This document shows, piece after piece, positions 33,501 through 40,209 of a stretch of DNA of 64,000 nt. The DNA lies in the NCBI RefSeq assembly GCF_020073815.1, contig NZ_JAIQZJ010000001.1, positions 186,001 through 250,000 on the forward strand, given 5' to 3'. Under the pieces are notes generated by a model. That model saw only the letters and a program-made list of their open reading frames with translations. It made no database searches and was not told where the DNA came from. How positions within the stretch are numbered: position 1 is the stretch's first letter; each line of letters starts with the position of its first letter. The stretch is from Nocardioides mangrovi. Lineage in GTDB: Bacteria; Actinomycetota; Actinomycetes; Propionibacteriales; Nocardioidaceae. The translations under genes and the position numbers were made by a program.

Positions 33501-34059
33501 CGAGCTCCAGCAGTCCGACGGCGGCGGCGACGAGAGCCTGCGCGCCTTCCTCGACCTGGCCCGGGCGCTGGCCACCGACGCCGGCCCCGACGCGCCCGCG
33601 GTCGCGCGGGCAGCGGCCGACCTCATGTACGACGCCACCGGCCTCTACGACGACTACACCTTCGTGTGGTGGCTCGCCTCGGAGGTCGCCCTCGAGGCGG
33701 GCGCGGTGGACGAGCTGGCCGCCATGTGCCAGCGGGTCGACGACCACCGCGACGGCCGGATCACCATCGGGCTCAAGGCCCGGAGGGCCCATGTCGCCGG
33801 TGTCCTGGCAGTCCGGGCAGGCGACGCCGACGAGGCCGAGCGCCAGCTCCGCACCGCGGTCGAGACCGGCCTGCGCTGGGGATCCGAGCCCACGGTGGCG
33901 CGGTGTCGGGCCGACCTGGCGGTGCTGCTGGCCGGGCAGGGGCGTGCCGACGAGGCACGGGTGCTGGCCGAGGAGGCGCGGGCGTCGTACGACCGGCTCG
34001 GCGCGGTCGTCTGGAGCCGTCGCCTCGACGAGGCGCTGGCGCCCGCGTCAGTGCAGTAG
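30541..34059 (+). CDS. Adenylate cyclase with zinc ribbons, AAA ATPase and TPR-like region
   Basis: A 1172-aa multidomain signalling protein. Residues 4-52 hold two zinc ribbons (CSSCG...CFSCG and CGNCQ...CSSCG). Residues 66-245 are a class III cyclase domain: metal-binding Asp in 'LFGDMVGFT' and 'KFIGDAVMAVWG', and 'GDAVNTAARVQ'. A LuxR/AfsR-like ATPase follows ('LVGRDREM', Walker A 'GEAGVGKS' near 296, Walker B 'LLVDDAQ' near 423). The rest is alpha-helical TPR-like repeats without a DNA-binding domain. It should make a cyclic nucleotide, most likely cAMP, in response to an unknown signal. It converges on a CRP-type gene with a 12-bp overlap, and the next gene over also has a cNMP domain. 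Confidence 0.9.
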   Translation: MTTCSSCGVPGQPDGARFCFSCGAGLQPSTCGNCQAEVVPGSRFCSSCGAELGAPAATAAVPVVARRVTSVLFGDMVGFTALAESRDQEQVRELLSRYFDECRAIIARYGGTVEKFIGDAVMAVWGVPTAHEDDAERAVRAGLELVNTIAAMGSDLGAAGLAMRVGIVTGEVAVTIGATHEGMVAGDAVNTAARVQTAATPGQVWVDETTRLLTSSAITYVDAGSHQLKGKLEPVPLWSVRAVVAAVGGAQRADGLEAPLVGRDREMRLVKELFHGVEETQRPALLIVDGEAGVGKSRLAWEFEKYVDGLSGDVRWHTGRCLSYGEGVAFYALAEAIRARLQILANHGDGVGVDGDDDQAALIAEGLDELGLDPEERAWLEPRVAVLLGSGGVASYPREELFSAWTTFLHRVSETAVGPYGKVPVTLLVDDAQYADDGLLRFLEHLLAVGTFPCFVALLTRPGLVEANPDLVTNRRVTLVHLEPLPAPEMGQLLEGLVAGLDTTVRDALVGRAEGIPLFAVETVRSLIDRDLVVPRGGQYVLAGSGPLDLDAIGAPASLQALVAARLDKLTAEQRRVLDRASIVGRSFDRDAIAALVPDVADVDEVLASLVRLQMLRRESNRFSTELGMYQFVQAVVQQVAYGTLSRRDRKAGHLAVVALFGDGGPAEDVSAIAAQHYLEAIDAVPEDADVPELTASAIAQLRRAAARANGLGAPAEAAGHLRSALDRADEPELRARLELDLAQALKATGDMEGSLQHAGLARVAFDALGDESNAGLAVTVEAYATGIGMSDFETGIAAARERYERLRGRDDTDRAVLELNKVLVQLLLRSGGDFRDLVDEKARIAELVEDDGEIADSHVGLALHHMLTGSREAGRALFESAASIARRIGRTDLLSRSLANLNVTWTPDDAARAVGVGVDALAASRQSGALHLHSNAAVNLAMAEYFLGDWDSALSHAAEGASDREIVDLVEGQVARARGEQWQPTPELQQSDGGGDESLRAFLDLARALATDAGPDAPAVARAAADLMYDATGLYDDYTFVWWLASEVALEAGAVDELAAMCQRVDDHRDGRITIGLKARRAHVAGVLAVRAGDADEAERQLRTAVETGLRWGSEPTVARCRADLAVLLAGQGRADEARVLAEEARASYDRLGAVVWSRRLDEALAPASVQ

Positions 34060-34701
34060 GTCCTCGAGCCGGTCCCGGTCGAGGACGGTCACCCGGCCGC
34101 GACCGAGCTCGATCACGCCGTCGGCGGCCAGCCGCTGGAGGATGGCGTTGACCGACGGACGGGTGCCGCCGACGAGCTCGGCGAGGTGCTCCTGGGTGAG
34201 CGGGACGGTCACTGCGCCCTGCGCGCCGTACATGGCGCTGAGCTCGAGCAGGCGGCGGTGCAGCCGCCGGTCGAGGGTGTCGTACGTCGCCTCGAGGAGC
34301 CGCGCCGACAGCTCGTCGATCCGGCGGGCCATCAGGCGCAGCAGGAGCTGGTCGGCGGCGGGGTGCCGCTGCCGGAGCTCGCGGAACGCCGAGGCCGAGA
34401 GTGCCATCGTCTCGGCGGGCTCGAGCGCGACGATCGTCGCGGTCCGCACCTGCTGCTGGCCGTCGATCAGCGACAGCTCGCCGAAGTAGTCGCCCGGGCC
34501 CAGCAGGTTGATCGTGGCGTTGTCGCCGTCGGCGGTCGAGACCCGCACGGCGAGCCGCCCGGTCGCGACCAGGTGGAGGCTGTCGGAGGGCTCGCCCTCG
34601 TGGACCAGGATCTCGCCACGGTCGTAGCGGTGCCGCCGTGCGCTGCCCAGCACCTGGGTGCGCTCGTCCTCGGTCAGCGAGGCGAGCAGCGGCCACTCCA
34701 T
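34048..34701 (-). CDS. Crp/Fnr family transcriptional regulator
   Basis: 217 aa. The N-terminal cyclic-nucleotide-binding barrel has the phosphate cassette 'GDYFGELSLIDGQQQVRTAT' around residues 71-90, where the Arg contacts phosphate. A dimer helix follows, and then a winged helix ('LTQEHLAELVGGTRPSVNAIL', landmark). No Cys set for an Fe-S cluster, so it is CRP-like rather than FNR-like. A TTG at 34713 extends the frame; ATG 34701 is preferred. It follows the MFS-cNMP gene by 12 bases, so they probably share a transcript, and it overlaps the end of the cyclase gene on the other strand. Confidence 0.9.
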   Translation of the reverse strand: MEWPLLASLTEDERTQVLGSARRHRYDRGEILVHEGEPSDSLHLVATGRLAVRVSTADGDNATINLLGPGDYFGELSLIDGQQQVRTATIVALEPAETMALSASAFRELRQRHPAADQLLLRLMARRIDELSARLLEATYDTLDRRLHRRLLELSAMYGAQGAVTVPLTQEHLAELVGGTRPSVNAILQRLAADGVIELGRGRVTVLDRDRLEDLLH

Positions 34702-34713
34702 GGAGGCAGTCAA

Positions 34714-36381
34714 TCAGGCCTTCCACGCCTCGGTGAGCGTGTCGCCCGGGTTGGTCCGGGCGAGCCGGAGCCGGGCGCCGTCCACGAACGCCGCCGACGG
34801 TGTCGTCTCGGTGAGCGCGGCCAGGAAGGCCGGGCCGTCGACGCGGAGCAGCCGGCCGTCGGTCCTGGCGGTCACGGTCGCCGTCCGTGGGCTGCCGTTG
34901 AGCAGCCCGATCTCGCCGAACCACCCGCCCTCGCCCATCTGCGAGAGCAGCACGTCGCCCGCGCCGGTCGCGTCGTAGAGACCTGCGTCGACGACGTAGA
35001 ACGCGTCCGCTGGCTCCCCGGCGCGGATCACGGTGTGGCCGGCCGCGACGTCGACGTACGCCGCGGCCCCGGCGAGCTCGGTCATCGCGCCGTCGCCGAC
35101 GGCCTCGAAGACGGCGCAGCCATCGAGCAGGGAGATCGCGGGCGCGAGCGCGGCGCGGCGCTCGGCGGCCTGCCGGTCCATGCGCGCCAGCCACGGCCAG
35201 CCGGCGAGCGAGACGACGGCGATGCCGGCGCTCGCGAACCACAGCGCGCCGTCGAGACCCCACGCGTCGACCATCGGCGGCACCATCGAGGCACCGACCA
35301 GCACCGCCAGCAGGCAGATCGCGTTGAAGGCCCCGAAGACCCGGCCGAGCACGTCGACCGGGAGGCTGCGCTGGAGCGCGGTGATCGCGAGGACGTCGAC
35401 GACGAGCGTGCTCGCGCCGCGGACGACCTGCAGTGCGAAGGCCACGCTCGGCCGGTCGACCACGAGGAAGGCCAGCGTGGGCAGGCAGTAGCCGACCATG
35501 CCGAGCAGCACCACGGGGGCGAGGCGGGGGAGCCGCTCGAGGCGGGTGACGACGGGTGCCGCGAGCACGCCGCCGACGCCGAGGCCGGCGAGCAGGTAGC
35601 CGTAGCCCTCCGGGCCGGTGCCGAGCCGCTCGTCGGAGAGCACCACGAAGAGCACGGTGTCGAGGCCGTAGACGAAGGTCGCCAGGACGCAGAAGCCGAC
35701 CAGCACCAGCGCGGTCGACGAGGTGCCGATCGTCCGGACGCCGACGAGCATCTGCTGGACGGGGCCGGCGGTCCCGCCCTCGGTCACGTCGACCGGCTCG
35801 CTGCGGGTGCGCATCATCGCCACGAGCACGGCGGAGACCACGAACGAGGCCACGTTGAGCGCGACCGCGAGCCACGGGTCGGCCACGAGCAGGAGGACGG
35901 CGCCGATGCCCGGCCCCGCGACCACGCAGACGTTGTCGATGGTGTTGCGCAGCGCGTTGGCGGACCCGAGGTCCCGCTCGGGCACGAGCCGGGGCGTCAT
36001 CGCCGCCGCGGCCGGCTCGTAGGCGATCCCGACGGTGGAGGTGATCGCGGCGCACAGCAGCACCGCCGCCGGCGGGGCGCCGACGGCCATGCAGAGCGCC
36101 ATCGCGGCCATGGCGACCGCGCAGACCAGGTCGAGCACCACCATCAGCCGGGTCTGCTCGAAGCGCTCCGCGAGCACCCCGCCGTACGCCGAGAGCAGCA
36201 GCGCGGGCACGAACCGCACGACGGTCGCAGCGGCGATCCAGGTGGGGGAGCCGGTCTCGTGGACCAACCACACGGCGAGCGCGACGTTGTAGGCCCAGGA
36301 GCCGATCGCCGAGGTCGCGAACGCGCCGGAGAAGAGTGCGAAGTCGCGATGGCGCAGACCTGCGAGCAATCCCCCCGCCAC
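34714..36381 (-). CDS. MFS transporter fused to a cyclic-nucleotide-binding domain
   Basis: A 555-aa fusion. Residues 1-410 are a major-facilitator protein of the MFS_3/enterobactin-exporter-like type: twelve hydrophobic helices beginning 'FALFSGAFATSAIGSWAYNV', and 'ALRNTIDNVCVVAGPGIGA'. Residues 425-545 are a cNMP-binding barrel with 'IRAGEPADAFYVVDAG' and phosphate cassette 'GGWFGEIGLLNGSPRTATV'. Transport could thus be gated by cAMP. Start GTG 36381 has GGAGGGAG upstream, and a TAGATT -10 lies at 36413-36408. Frame open further upstream only because it is antisense to the next gene. Substrate unknown. Confidence 0.88.
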   Translation of the reverse strand: MAGGLLAGLRHRDFALFSGAFATSAIGSWAYNVALAVWLVHETGSPTWIAAATVVRFVPALLLSAYGGVLAERFEQTRLMVVLDLVCAVAMAAMALCMAVGAPPAAVLLCAAITSTVGIAYEPAAAAMTPRLVPERDLGSANALRNTIDNVCVVAGPGIGAVLLLVADPWLAVALNVASFVVSAVLVAMMRTRSEPVDVTEGGTAGPVQQMLVGVRTIGTSSTALVLVGFCVLATFVYGLDTVLFVVLSDERLGTGPEGYGYLLAGLGVGGVLAAPVVTRLERLPRLAPVVLLGMVGYCLPTLAFLVVDRPSVAFALQVVRGASTLVVDVLAITALQRSLPVDVLGRVFGAFNAICLLAVLVGASMVPPMVDAWGLDGALWFASAGIAVVSLAGWPWLARMDRQAAERRAALAPAISLLDGCAVFEAVGDGAMTELAGAAAYVDVAAGHTVIRAGEPADAFYVVDAGLYDATGAGDVLLSQMGEGGWFGEIGLLNGSPRTATVTARTDGRLLRVDGPAFLAALTETTPSAAFVDGARLRLARTNPGDTLTEAWKA

Positions 36382-36407
36382 GTCGGACTCCCTCCGGTCA
36401 GTGCCCC

Positions 36408-36423
36408 AATCTAGGGCTAACCT
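36408..36423. promoter_or_regulatory. Back-to-back -10 elements for MFS-cNMP and GAF-protease
   Basis: TAGATT on the minus strand (36413-36408) and TAACCT on the plus strand (36418-36423) are only 4 bp apart, so the two divergent genes cannot easily be transcribed at the same moment. The plus-strand element ends 7 nt before GTG 36431. Confidence 0.55.
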
Positions 36424-36430
36424 CGCCGCC

Positions 36431-37648
36431 GTGGAGGACTTCGACGAGGTCGTGGCCCAGGTGCGGAGCCGACTGGAGGCGGCCGCGTGCTCGTGCGCGC
36501 TGGTCACCGAGGACGGCGGCGTGGAGTACGTCGCCGCCGACGGTGAGGGCTCGGCCGAGATCCTCGGGGTGCGGCTGCCGGCCGGCCGCGGGCTCGCCGG
36601 CTGGGCCGCGACCTCGGGCCAGGCACTGGGCGTCCGCGACGTGCGGGCCGACCCGCGCTTCGCGCGCGACGTCGCCGAGTCCACCGGCTACGTGCCGGAC
36701 GACCTGCTCGTCGCGCCGTTCTTCGCATCCGACGGGGCGGTCCGAGGGGTGCTCACCGTCCTCGACCCGGACCGCGACGTGTCGTCGGTGCTGCCGCTGC
36801 GCGACCTGGAGATCGCGGCCGGCCACCTCACCGACCCCGACCTGCCGGCGTGGTCGACGGAGTTCGAGGCCGGGCGCCTCGGCACCGTGCGCGGCCTGCC
36901 GATCCCCGACGTCCGCGCCTGGGCGCTCGACGGTGCGACCGGTGCCGGCGTCCGGGTCGCCGTGGTCGACAGCGGCGTCGACGCCGACCACCCGCGGGTC
37001 GGCGGGGTGGCGGGCGCGGTCGCGTTCGAGCCGGACGACGAGGCGCCGTACGGCTTCCGCACGATCGAGGGCCCGCACGAGGACCTGGTCGGCCACGGCA
37101 CGGCGTGCGCCGCGATCATCCGCTCCCTGGCGCCGGACGCCGAGATCGTCAGCGTGCGGGTGCTCGGCTCGAACCTGAAGGGCCGCGGCTCGATCCTGCG
37201 CGCCGGCATCGCCTGGGCGGTCGAGCACGACATCGACGTCGCCAACCTCTCGCTGTCGAGCCGCAGCGCCACGATGTTCGGGCCGCTGCACGAGGTCGCC
37301 GACGCGGCGTTCTTCGCCGGCACGGTGCTGGTCTCGGCGGTCAACAACCTGCCCGGACCGTCCTACCCCTCGCAGTACTCCTCGGTGCTCTCCGTCGCCT
37401 CCGGTCCGGTCGCCGGGCCGGACCAGCTGCTGGCCAACCCGCGCCCGCCGGCCGAGTTCGGTGCGTACGGCGTCGACGTGGACGTCGCCTGGCTCGACCA
37501 CGGCTCGACCGTCGCCACCGGCAACAGCTTCGCGGCCCCGCACGTCGCCGGCCTCGCCGCCCTCGTGCGCAGCAAGCACCCGCACCTCACGCCGTACGAG
37601 GTGAAGGCGGTGCTGCAGGCGCTCAGCGCGAACGCGACCGACGGTTAG
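36431..37648 (+). CDS. GAF domain-subtilisin (S8) fusion protease
   Basis: 405 aa, an unusual architecture. Residues 5-135 resemble a GAF sensor domain ('AGRGLAGWAATSGQALGVRD', 'LLVAPFFASDGAVRGVLTV'). Residues 165-400 are a subtilisin-type peptidase with catalytic D180 ('AVVDSGVDADHP'), H222 ('GHGTACAA'), oxyanion Asn near 305 and S366 ('GNSFAAPH'). There is no signal peptide, membrane segment or propeptide, so it should act in the cytoplasm, perhaps switched by a small ligand. TAACCT ends 7 nt before GTG 36431: probably leaderless. The gene diverges from the MFS-cNMP gene and may belong to the same signalling island. Confidence 0.88.
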   Translation: MEDFDEVVAQVRSRLEAAACSCALVTEDGGVEYVAADGEGSAEILGVRLPAGRGLAGWAATSGQALGVRDVRADPRFARDVAESTGYVPDDLLVAPFFASDGAVRGVLTVLDPDRDVSSVLPLRDLEIAAGHLTDPDLPAWSTEFEAGRLGTVRGLPIPDVRAWALDGATGAGVRVAVVDSGVDADHPRVGGVAGAVAFEPDDEAPYGFRTIEGPHEDLVGHGTACAAIIRSLAPDAEIVSVRVLGSNLKGRGSILRAGIAWAVEHDIDVANLSLSSRSATMFGPLHEVADAAFFAGTVLVSAVNNLPGPSYPSQYSSVLSVASGPVAGPDQLLANPRPPAEFGAYGVDVDVAWLDHGSTVATGNSFAAPHVAGLAALVRSKHPHLTPYEVKAVLQALSANATDG

Positions 37649-37654
37649 ACGACG

Positions 37655-37735
37655 CGGGTTTCGAGACGTCTCGCGCGTCCCTCGCAGGCTCGGTCCGCGC
37701 CGAGACCCTCAACCTCCCGACCTGGTAGCCCCGCC
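37655..37735. repeat. Possible intergenic palindromic repeat remnant
   Basis: Between the protease and DUF3097 genes is a 12-bp palindrome CGAGACGTCTCG (37662-37673), followed by GCAGGCTCGG/CCGAGACC words and CTCAACCTCC. Extragenic repeats of the form GGTTTCGAGACG...CTCAACC are frequent in related genomes as far as I recall; only one copy is in the window. Confidence 0.35.
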
Positions 37736-37744
37736 TTCGCAGGC

Positions 37745-38596
37745 TCAGGCCGGGCTGGTCGTGAAGTCGATCAGCTCCTCGACCCGGCCGAGGAGCGCGG
37801 GCTCGAGGTCCTGGTAGGAGCCCACCTTCGACAGGATGTGCTGCCAGGCGCGGGCGATGTCGGCCTGGTCGCGGTGCGGCCAGCCGAGCTGCTGGCAGAT
37901 GCCCTTCTTCCACTCGATGCTGCGCGGCACGTCCGGCCAGCGCTGGAGCCCGAGGCGGTCGGGCTTCACGGCGGCCCAGATGTCGATGAAGGGGTGGCCC
38001 ACGATCAGCACGTGCTGGCCGACCGCGGACCGCATGATGCCCTGCGCGATCCGGCTCTCCTTCGACCCGGGCACGAGGTGGTCGACGAGGACGCCGACCT
38101 TGCGCTCGGGGGCGGGCTTGAAGTCACGGAGCTCGTCGGCGAGGTCGTCGACGCCGCCGAGGTACTCGACCACGACGCCCTCGATGCGCAGGTCGTCGCC
38201 CCACACCTTCTCGACCAGCTCGGCGTCGTGCCGGCCCTCGACGAAGATCCGGCTCTGCCGGGCCACCCGCGCCTTGGCGCCGTGGACGGCGACCGAGCCG
38301 GACGCCGTCCGTGTCGGCTTCGCCGGTGCGCCCGCGCGGGCCGGGGCGGTCAGGATCACCGGGCGGCCCTCGAGCAGGAAGCCCGGGCCGAGCGGGAAGG
38401 TACGCCGCTTCTGCCGCCGGTCCTCGAGCGTGACGGTGTGGAGGTCGCGGTCGACCGCCACGATCTCGCCGCACCAGTCGGTGGTGACCTCCTCGACGAC
38501 CGCGCCGATCTCGGCCGGTGCCTCGGTCGCGCGCCCGCGCTTCGGGGCGCGCCAGTCGCCGGAGAGGACGTCGGTGCCGTAGCGGTCGGAGGTCAC
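37745..38596 (-). CDS. DUF3097 family protein
   Basis: A 283-aa protein of an actinobacterial family without known function that usually lies near hemW and hrcA, as here. Two parts are visible: an N-terminal small beta domain ('GEIVAVDRDLHTVTLEDR') and a region from residue 115 with 'IFVEGRHDAELVEKVWG' and 'VGVLVDHLVPGSKES'. That spacing of Glu-Gly-x-x-D and D-H recalls a TOPRIM fold, which is my inference. GTG 38596 lies 6 nt after TAGCGT on the minus strand (38608-38603), so it is probably leaderless. Confidence 0.87.
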   Translation of the reverse strand: MTSDRYGTDVLSGDWRAPKRGRATEAPAEIGAVVEEVTTDWCGEIVAVDRDLHTVTLEDRRQKRRTFPLGPGFLLEGRPVILTAPARAGAPAKPTRTASGSVAVHGAKARVARQSRIFVEGRHDAELVEKVWGDDLRIEGVVVEYLGGVDDLADELRDFKPAPERKVGVLVDHLVPGSKESRIAQGIMRSAVGQHVLIVGHPFIDIWAAVKPDRLGLQRWPDVPRSIEWKKGICQQLGWPHRDQADIARAWQHILSKVGSYQDLEPALLGRVEELIDFTTSPA

Positions 38597-38644
38597 CGGT
38601 CAACGCTAGGTCGGACCACCCGCGCGACCGGGGAGGGCACGCCG

Positions 38645-38827
38645 TCAGTCGCCGGAGTCGTCGTCCTGCTCGGCGGTCTTGCCGCCGAGCACGTCGAGCT
38701 CCTCGCGGGACTTGGTCCCCTCGGCGTCCTCGTCGAGGTCCTGGGCCAGCGGGTTGTCCTCGGTCGGCTGGAGGTCCTCGGGGAGGTCCTCGTCCGCGAT
38801 GCCGGTCTCCGGCTCGTTCTCGCTCAT
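38645..38827 (-). CDS. Small acidic hypothetical protein
   Basis: 60 aa with about 22 Asp/Glu residues, no Cys, no membrane segment, and probably unstructured ('ADEDLPEDLQPTEDNPLAQD'). ATG 38827 has TACGGA ending 6 nt upstream, close to the leaderless pattern but with A in the last -10 position. Codon use matches the neighbours, with G/C at most third positions. It lies between DUF3097 and the palindrome pair. No function is recognised. Confidence 0.6.
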   Translation of the reverse strand: MSENEPETGIADEDLPEDLQPTEDNPLAQDLDEDAEGTKSREELDVLGGKTAEQDDDSGD

Positions 38828-38859
38828 GCCGGGTCCGTACCCCGTGATGGTCTCGATAC

Positions 38860-38922
38860 GCAGGATTCACCGGTGCACCGGTGAATCCTGCGCTTCTCAG
38901 GCGTTGCAACGCCTGAGAAGCG
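38860..38922. repeat. Two adjoining perfect 32-bp palindromes
   Basis: The first palindrome (38860-38891) has half-site GCAGGATTCACCGGTG. The second (38891-38922) has half-site CGCTTCTCAGGCGTTG. Both are perfect to the centre and share base 38891. The word GCCTGAGAAG recurs at 38931-38940, 20 bp after its copy in the second palindrome. They lie between the MBL hydrolase end and the small acidic gene start. They could be terminators, a REP-like mobile repeat, or binding sites. Confidence 0.85.
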
Positions 38923-38985
38923 ACGGGGTCGCCTGAGAAGTACGCCGCCTGCGGGCGGTCAGCCCGACCGCGCTGTCTGGGCAGC

Positions 38986-39846
38986 TCAGATCAGCGGCAA
39001 CCGCTTCTGGCTGCGGGGGAGGTGCTCGTAGCCGCGTCGTACGGCGGCCGCGAGCTCCTCGCGCGGGTAGGGCCAGTCGGCGGCTGCGAGTGCCTGGTCG
39101 ACGGGGACACCGCGGCCGGCCAGGTCGCGGATCGTCTCGGCGACGATTCCGATGGCGTTGCGCTGGTCCTCGACGAAGTCGCGGTCGACGGGGGCCCCGT
39201 GGCCGGGGACGACGACGGTCGAGCCGGTGGTCAGGCTGAGCACGACGTCGAGGCTCAGCGGCCACTCCATGGGGTAGCAGTCTTCGCCGAACCCCGGGAC
39301 CGCGTTGCGGGCCGCCGACTCCTCGACCAGGTCGCCGGCGAGCAGCACGTCGGCGTCCGGCACGCGCACCACCAGGTCGCCGCCGGTGTGGCCGCGTCCG
39401 GGGTGGACCAGCTCGACGAACCGGTCGCCGAGGTCGAGCGCCATCGCCGAGGAGAAGGTCCGGTCGGCGGGGACGATGGTCGTCGCCTGCACCTCGTCGC
39501 GGTGCGGGTCGTCGGGCTCGGCGTCGTAGAGGCCCTTGATCCGCTCGCCCGCGGCGACCGTCCGCTCGGCGGCGGTCTCGTGGGCGTGGATCGGGACCTC
39601 GCCGTACGACGTGCGGAACTCGCCGTTGCCGAAGGTGTGGTCGAAGTGCTCGTGGGTGTTGACGATCTCGACGACGTCGCCGACCCCGAGCCTGCGGACG
39701 TCGTCGATCACCTCGCGGGCGGCGAGACCCGAGGCATGGGTGTCGACCACCAGCAGCCCGCGCGCGCCTCCGACGAGGGTCACGTTGACGTCGAACCAGT
39801 CGTAGCGCGCGACCCAGATCCGGTCCGCGACCTCGGTGAACGGCAC
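38986..39846 (-). CDS. MBL-fold metallo-hydrolase
   Basis: A 286-aa metallo-beta-lactamase-fold hydrolase. The zinc site 'NTHEHFDHT' (HxHxDH near residue 65), 'GRGHTGGD' with the third His near 151, 'LLAGDLVE' and 'VPGHGAPV' are all present. There is no signal peptide, so it should be cytoplasmic. Such proteins include lactonases, glyoxalase II-like enzymes and many of unknown substrate. GTG 39846 is 6 nt from the minus-strand TACGGT -10 (39858-39853), so it is probably leaderless. It is divergent from the repeat-peptide gene. Confidence 0.88.
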   Translation of the reverse strand: MPFTEVADRIWVARYDWFDVNVTLVGGARGLLVVDTHASGLAAREVIDDVRRLGVGDVVEIVNTHEHFDHTFGNGEFRTSYGEVPIHAHETAAERTVAAGERIKGLYDAEPDDPHRDEVQATTIVPADRTFSSAMALDLGDRFVELVHPGRGHTGGDLVVRVPDADVLLAGDLVEESAARNAVPGFGEDCYPMEWPLSLDVVLSLTTGSTVVVPGHGAPVDRDFVEDQRNAIGIVAETIRDLAGRGVPVDQALAAADWPYPREELAAAVRRGYEHLPRSQKRLPLI

Positions 39847-39962
39847 CCCACCACCGTAGGTGGTCCAGACCAGTTCCGTTGTGTCAGGAGTACGACAGAA
39901 GTCCCCACGGATCCGGGGGAGTCTTCCGGTGTTCGAAGCCGAGAAGCTCCCAGGAGGCAGTG

Positions 39963-40181
39963 ATGACCAGCAACTTCCAGCCCGCGCCGGACGACCTCGA
40001 CGACGTCACCGGCCACATCAAGCCCGGCCCGAAGGTCGAGGCCGACGACGACGTCACGGGCCACATGAAGCCCGGCCCGAAGGTCGAGGCCGACGACGAC
40101 GTCGAGGGCCACGGCAAGGCGATCCCGCGCGTGGAGGCCGACGACGACGTCGAGGGCCACATCAAGCCCGGTCCCAAGTGA
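39963..40181 (+). CDS. 72-aa protein of four 16-residue repeats
   Basis: ATG 39963 with AGGAGG nine bases upstream. After a 12-residue lead (ending 'APDDL') come four units of period 16 whose core is DDDVxGHxKPGPKVEA; the His residues fall at 18, 34, 50 and 66, exactly 16 apart. Unit three varies (GHGKAIPR). The protein ends on 'KPGPK' at the end of unit four. There is no Cys, Ser or aromatic residue in the units and no signal peptide. The DNA repeats with a 48-bp period, suggesting growth by tandem duplication. It may be a multi-core peptide precursor, a metal-binding peptide (Asp/His) or a structural protein. I do not recognise the family. Confidence 0.8.
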   Translation: MTSNFQPAPDDLDDVTGHIKPGPKVEADDDVTGHMKPGPKVEADDDVEGHGKAIPRVEADDDVEGHIKPGPK

Positions 40182-40209
40182 CCGGTCGCTGAAGGGTTGT
40201 GCGCCCGGG

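Noticed and set aside
30478..33792. A 1104-codon minus-strand frame opposite the cyclase gene
   Set aside because: Antisense shadow; no motif, while the plus strand has clear zinc-ribbon, cyclase and AAA motifs.
34702..34713. TTG 34713 as start of the CRP-type regulator
   Set aside because: Poor ribosome binding site; ATG 34701 is adequate and the added residues are not family-like.
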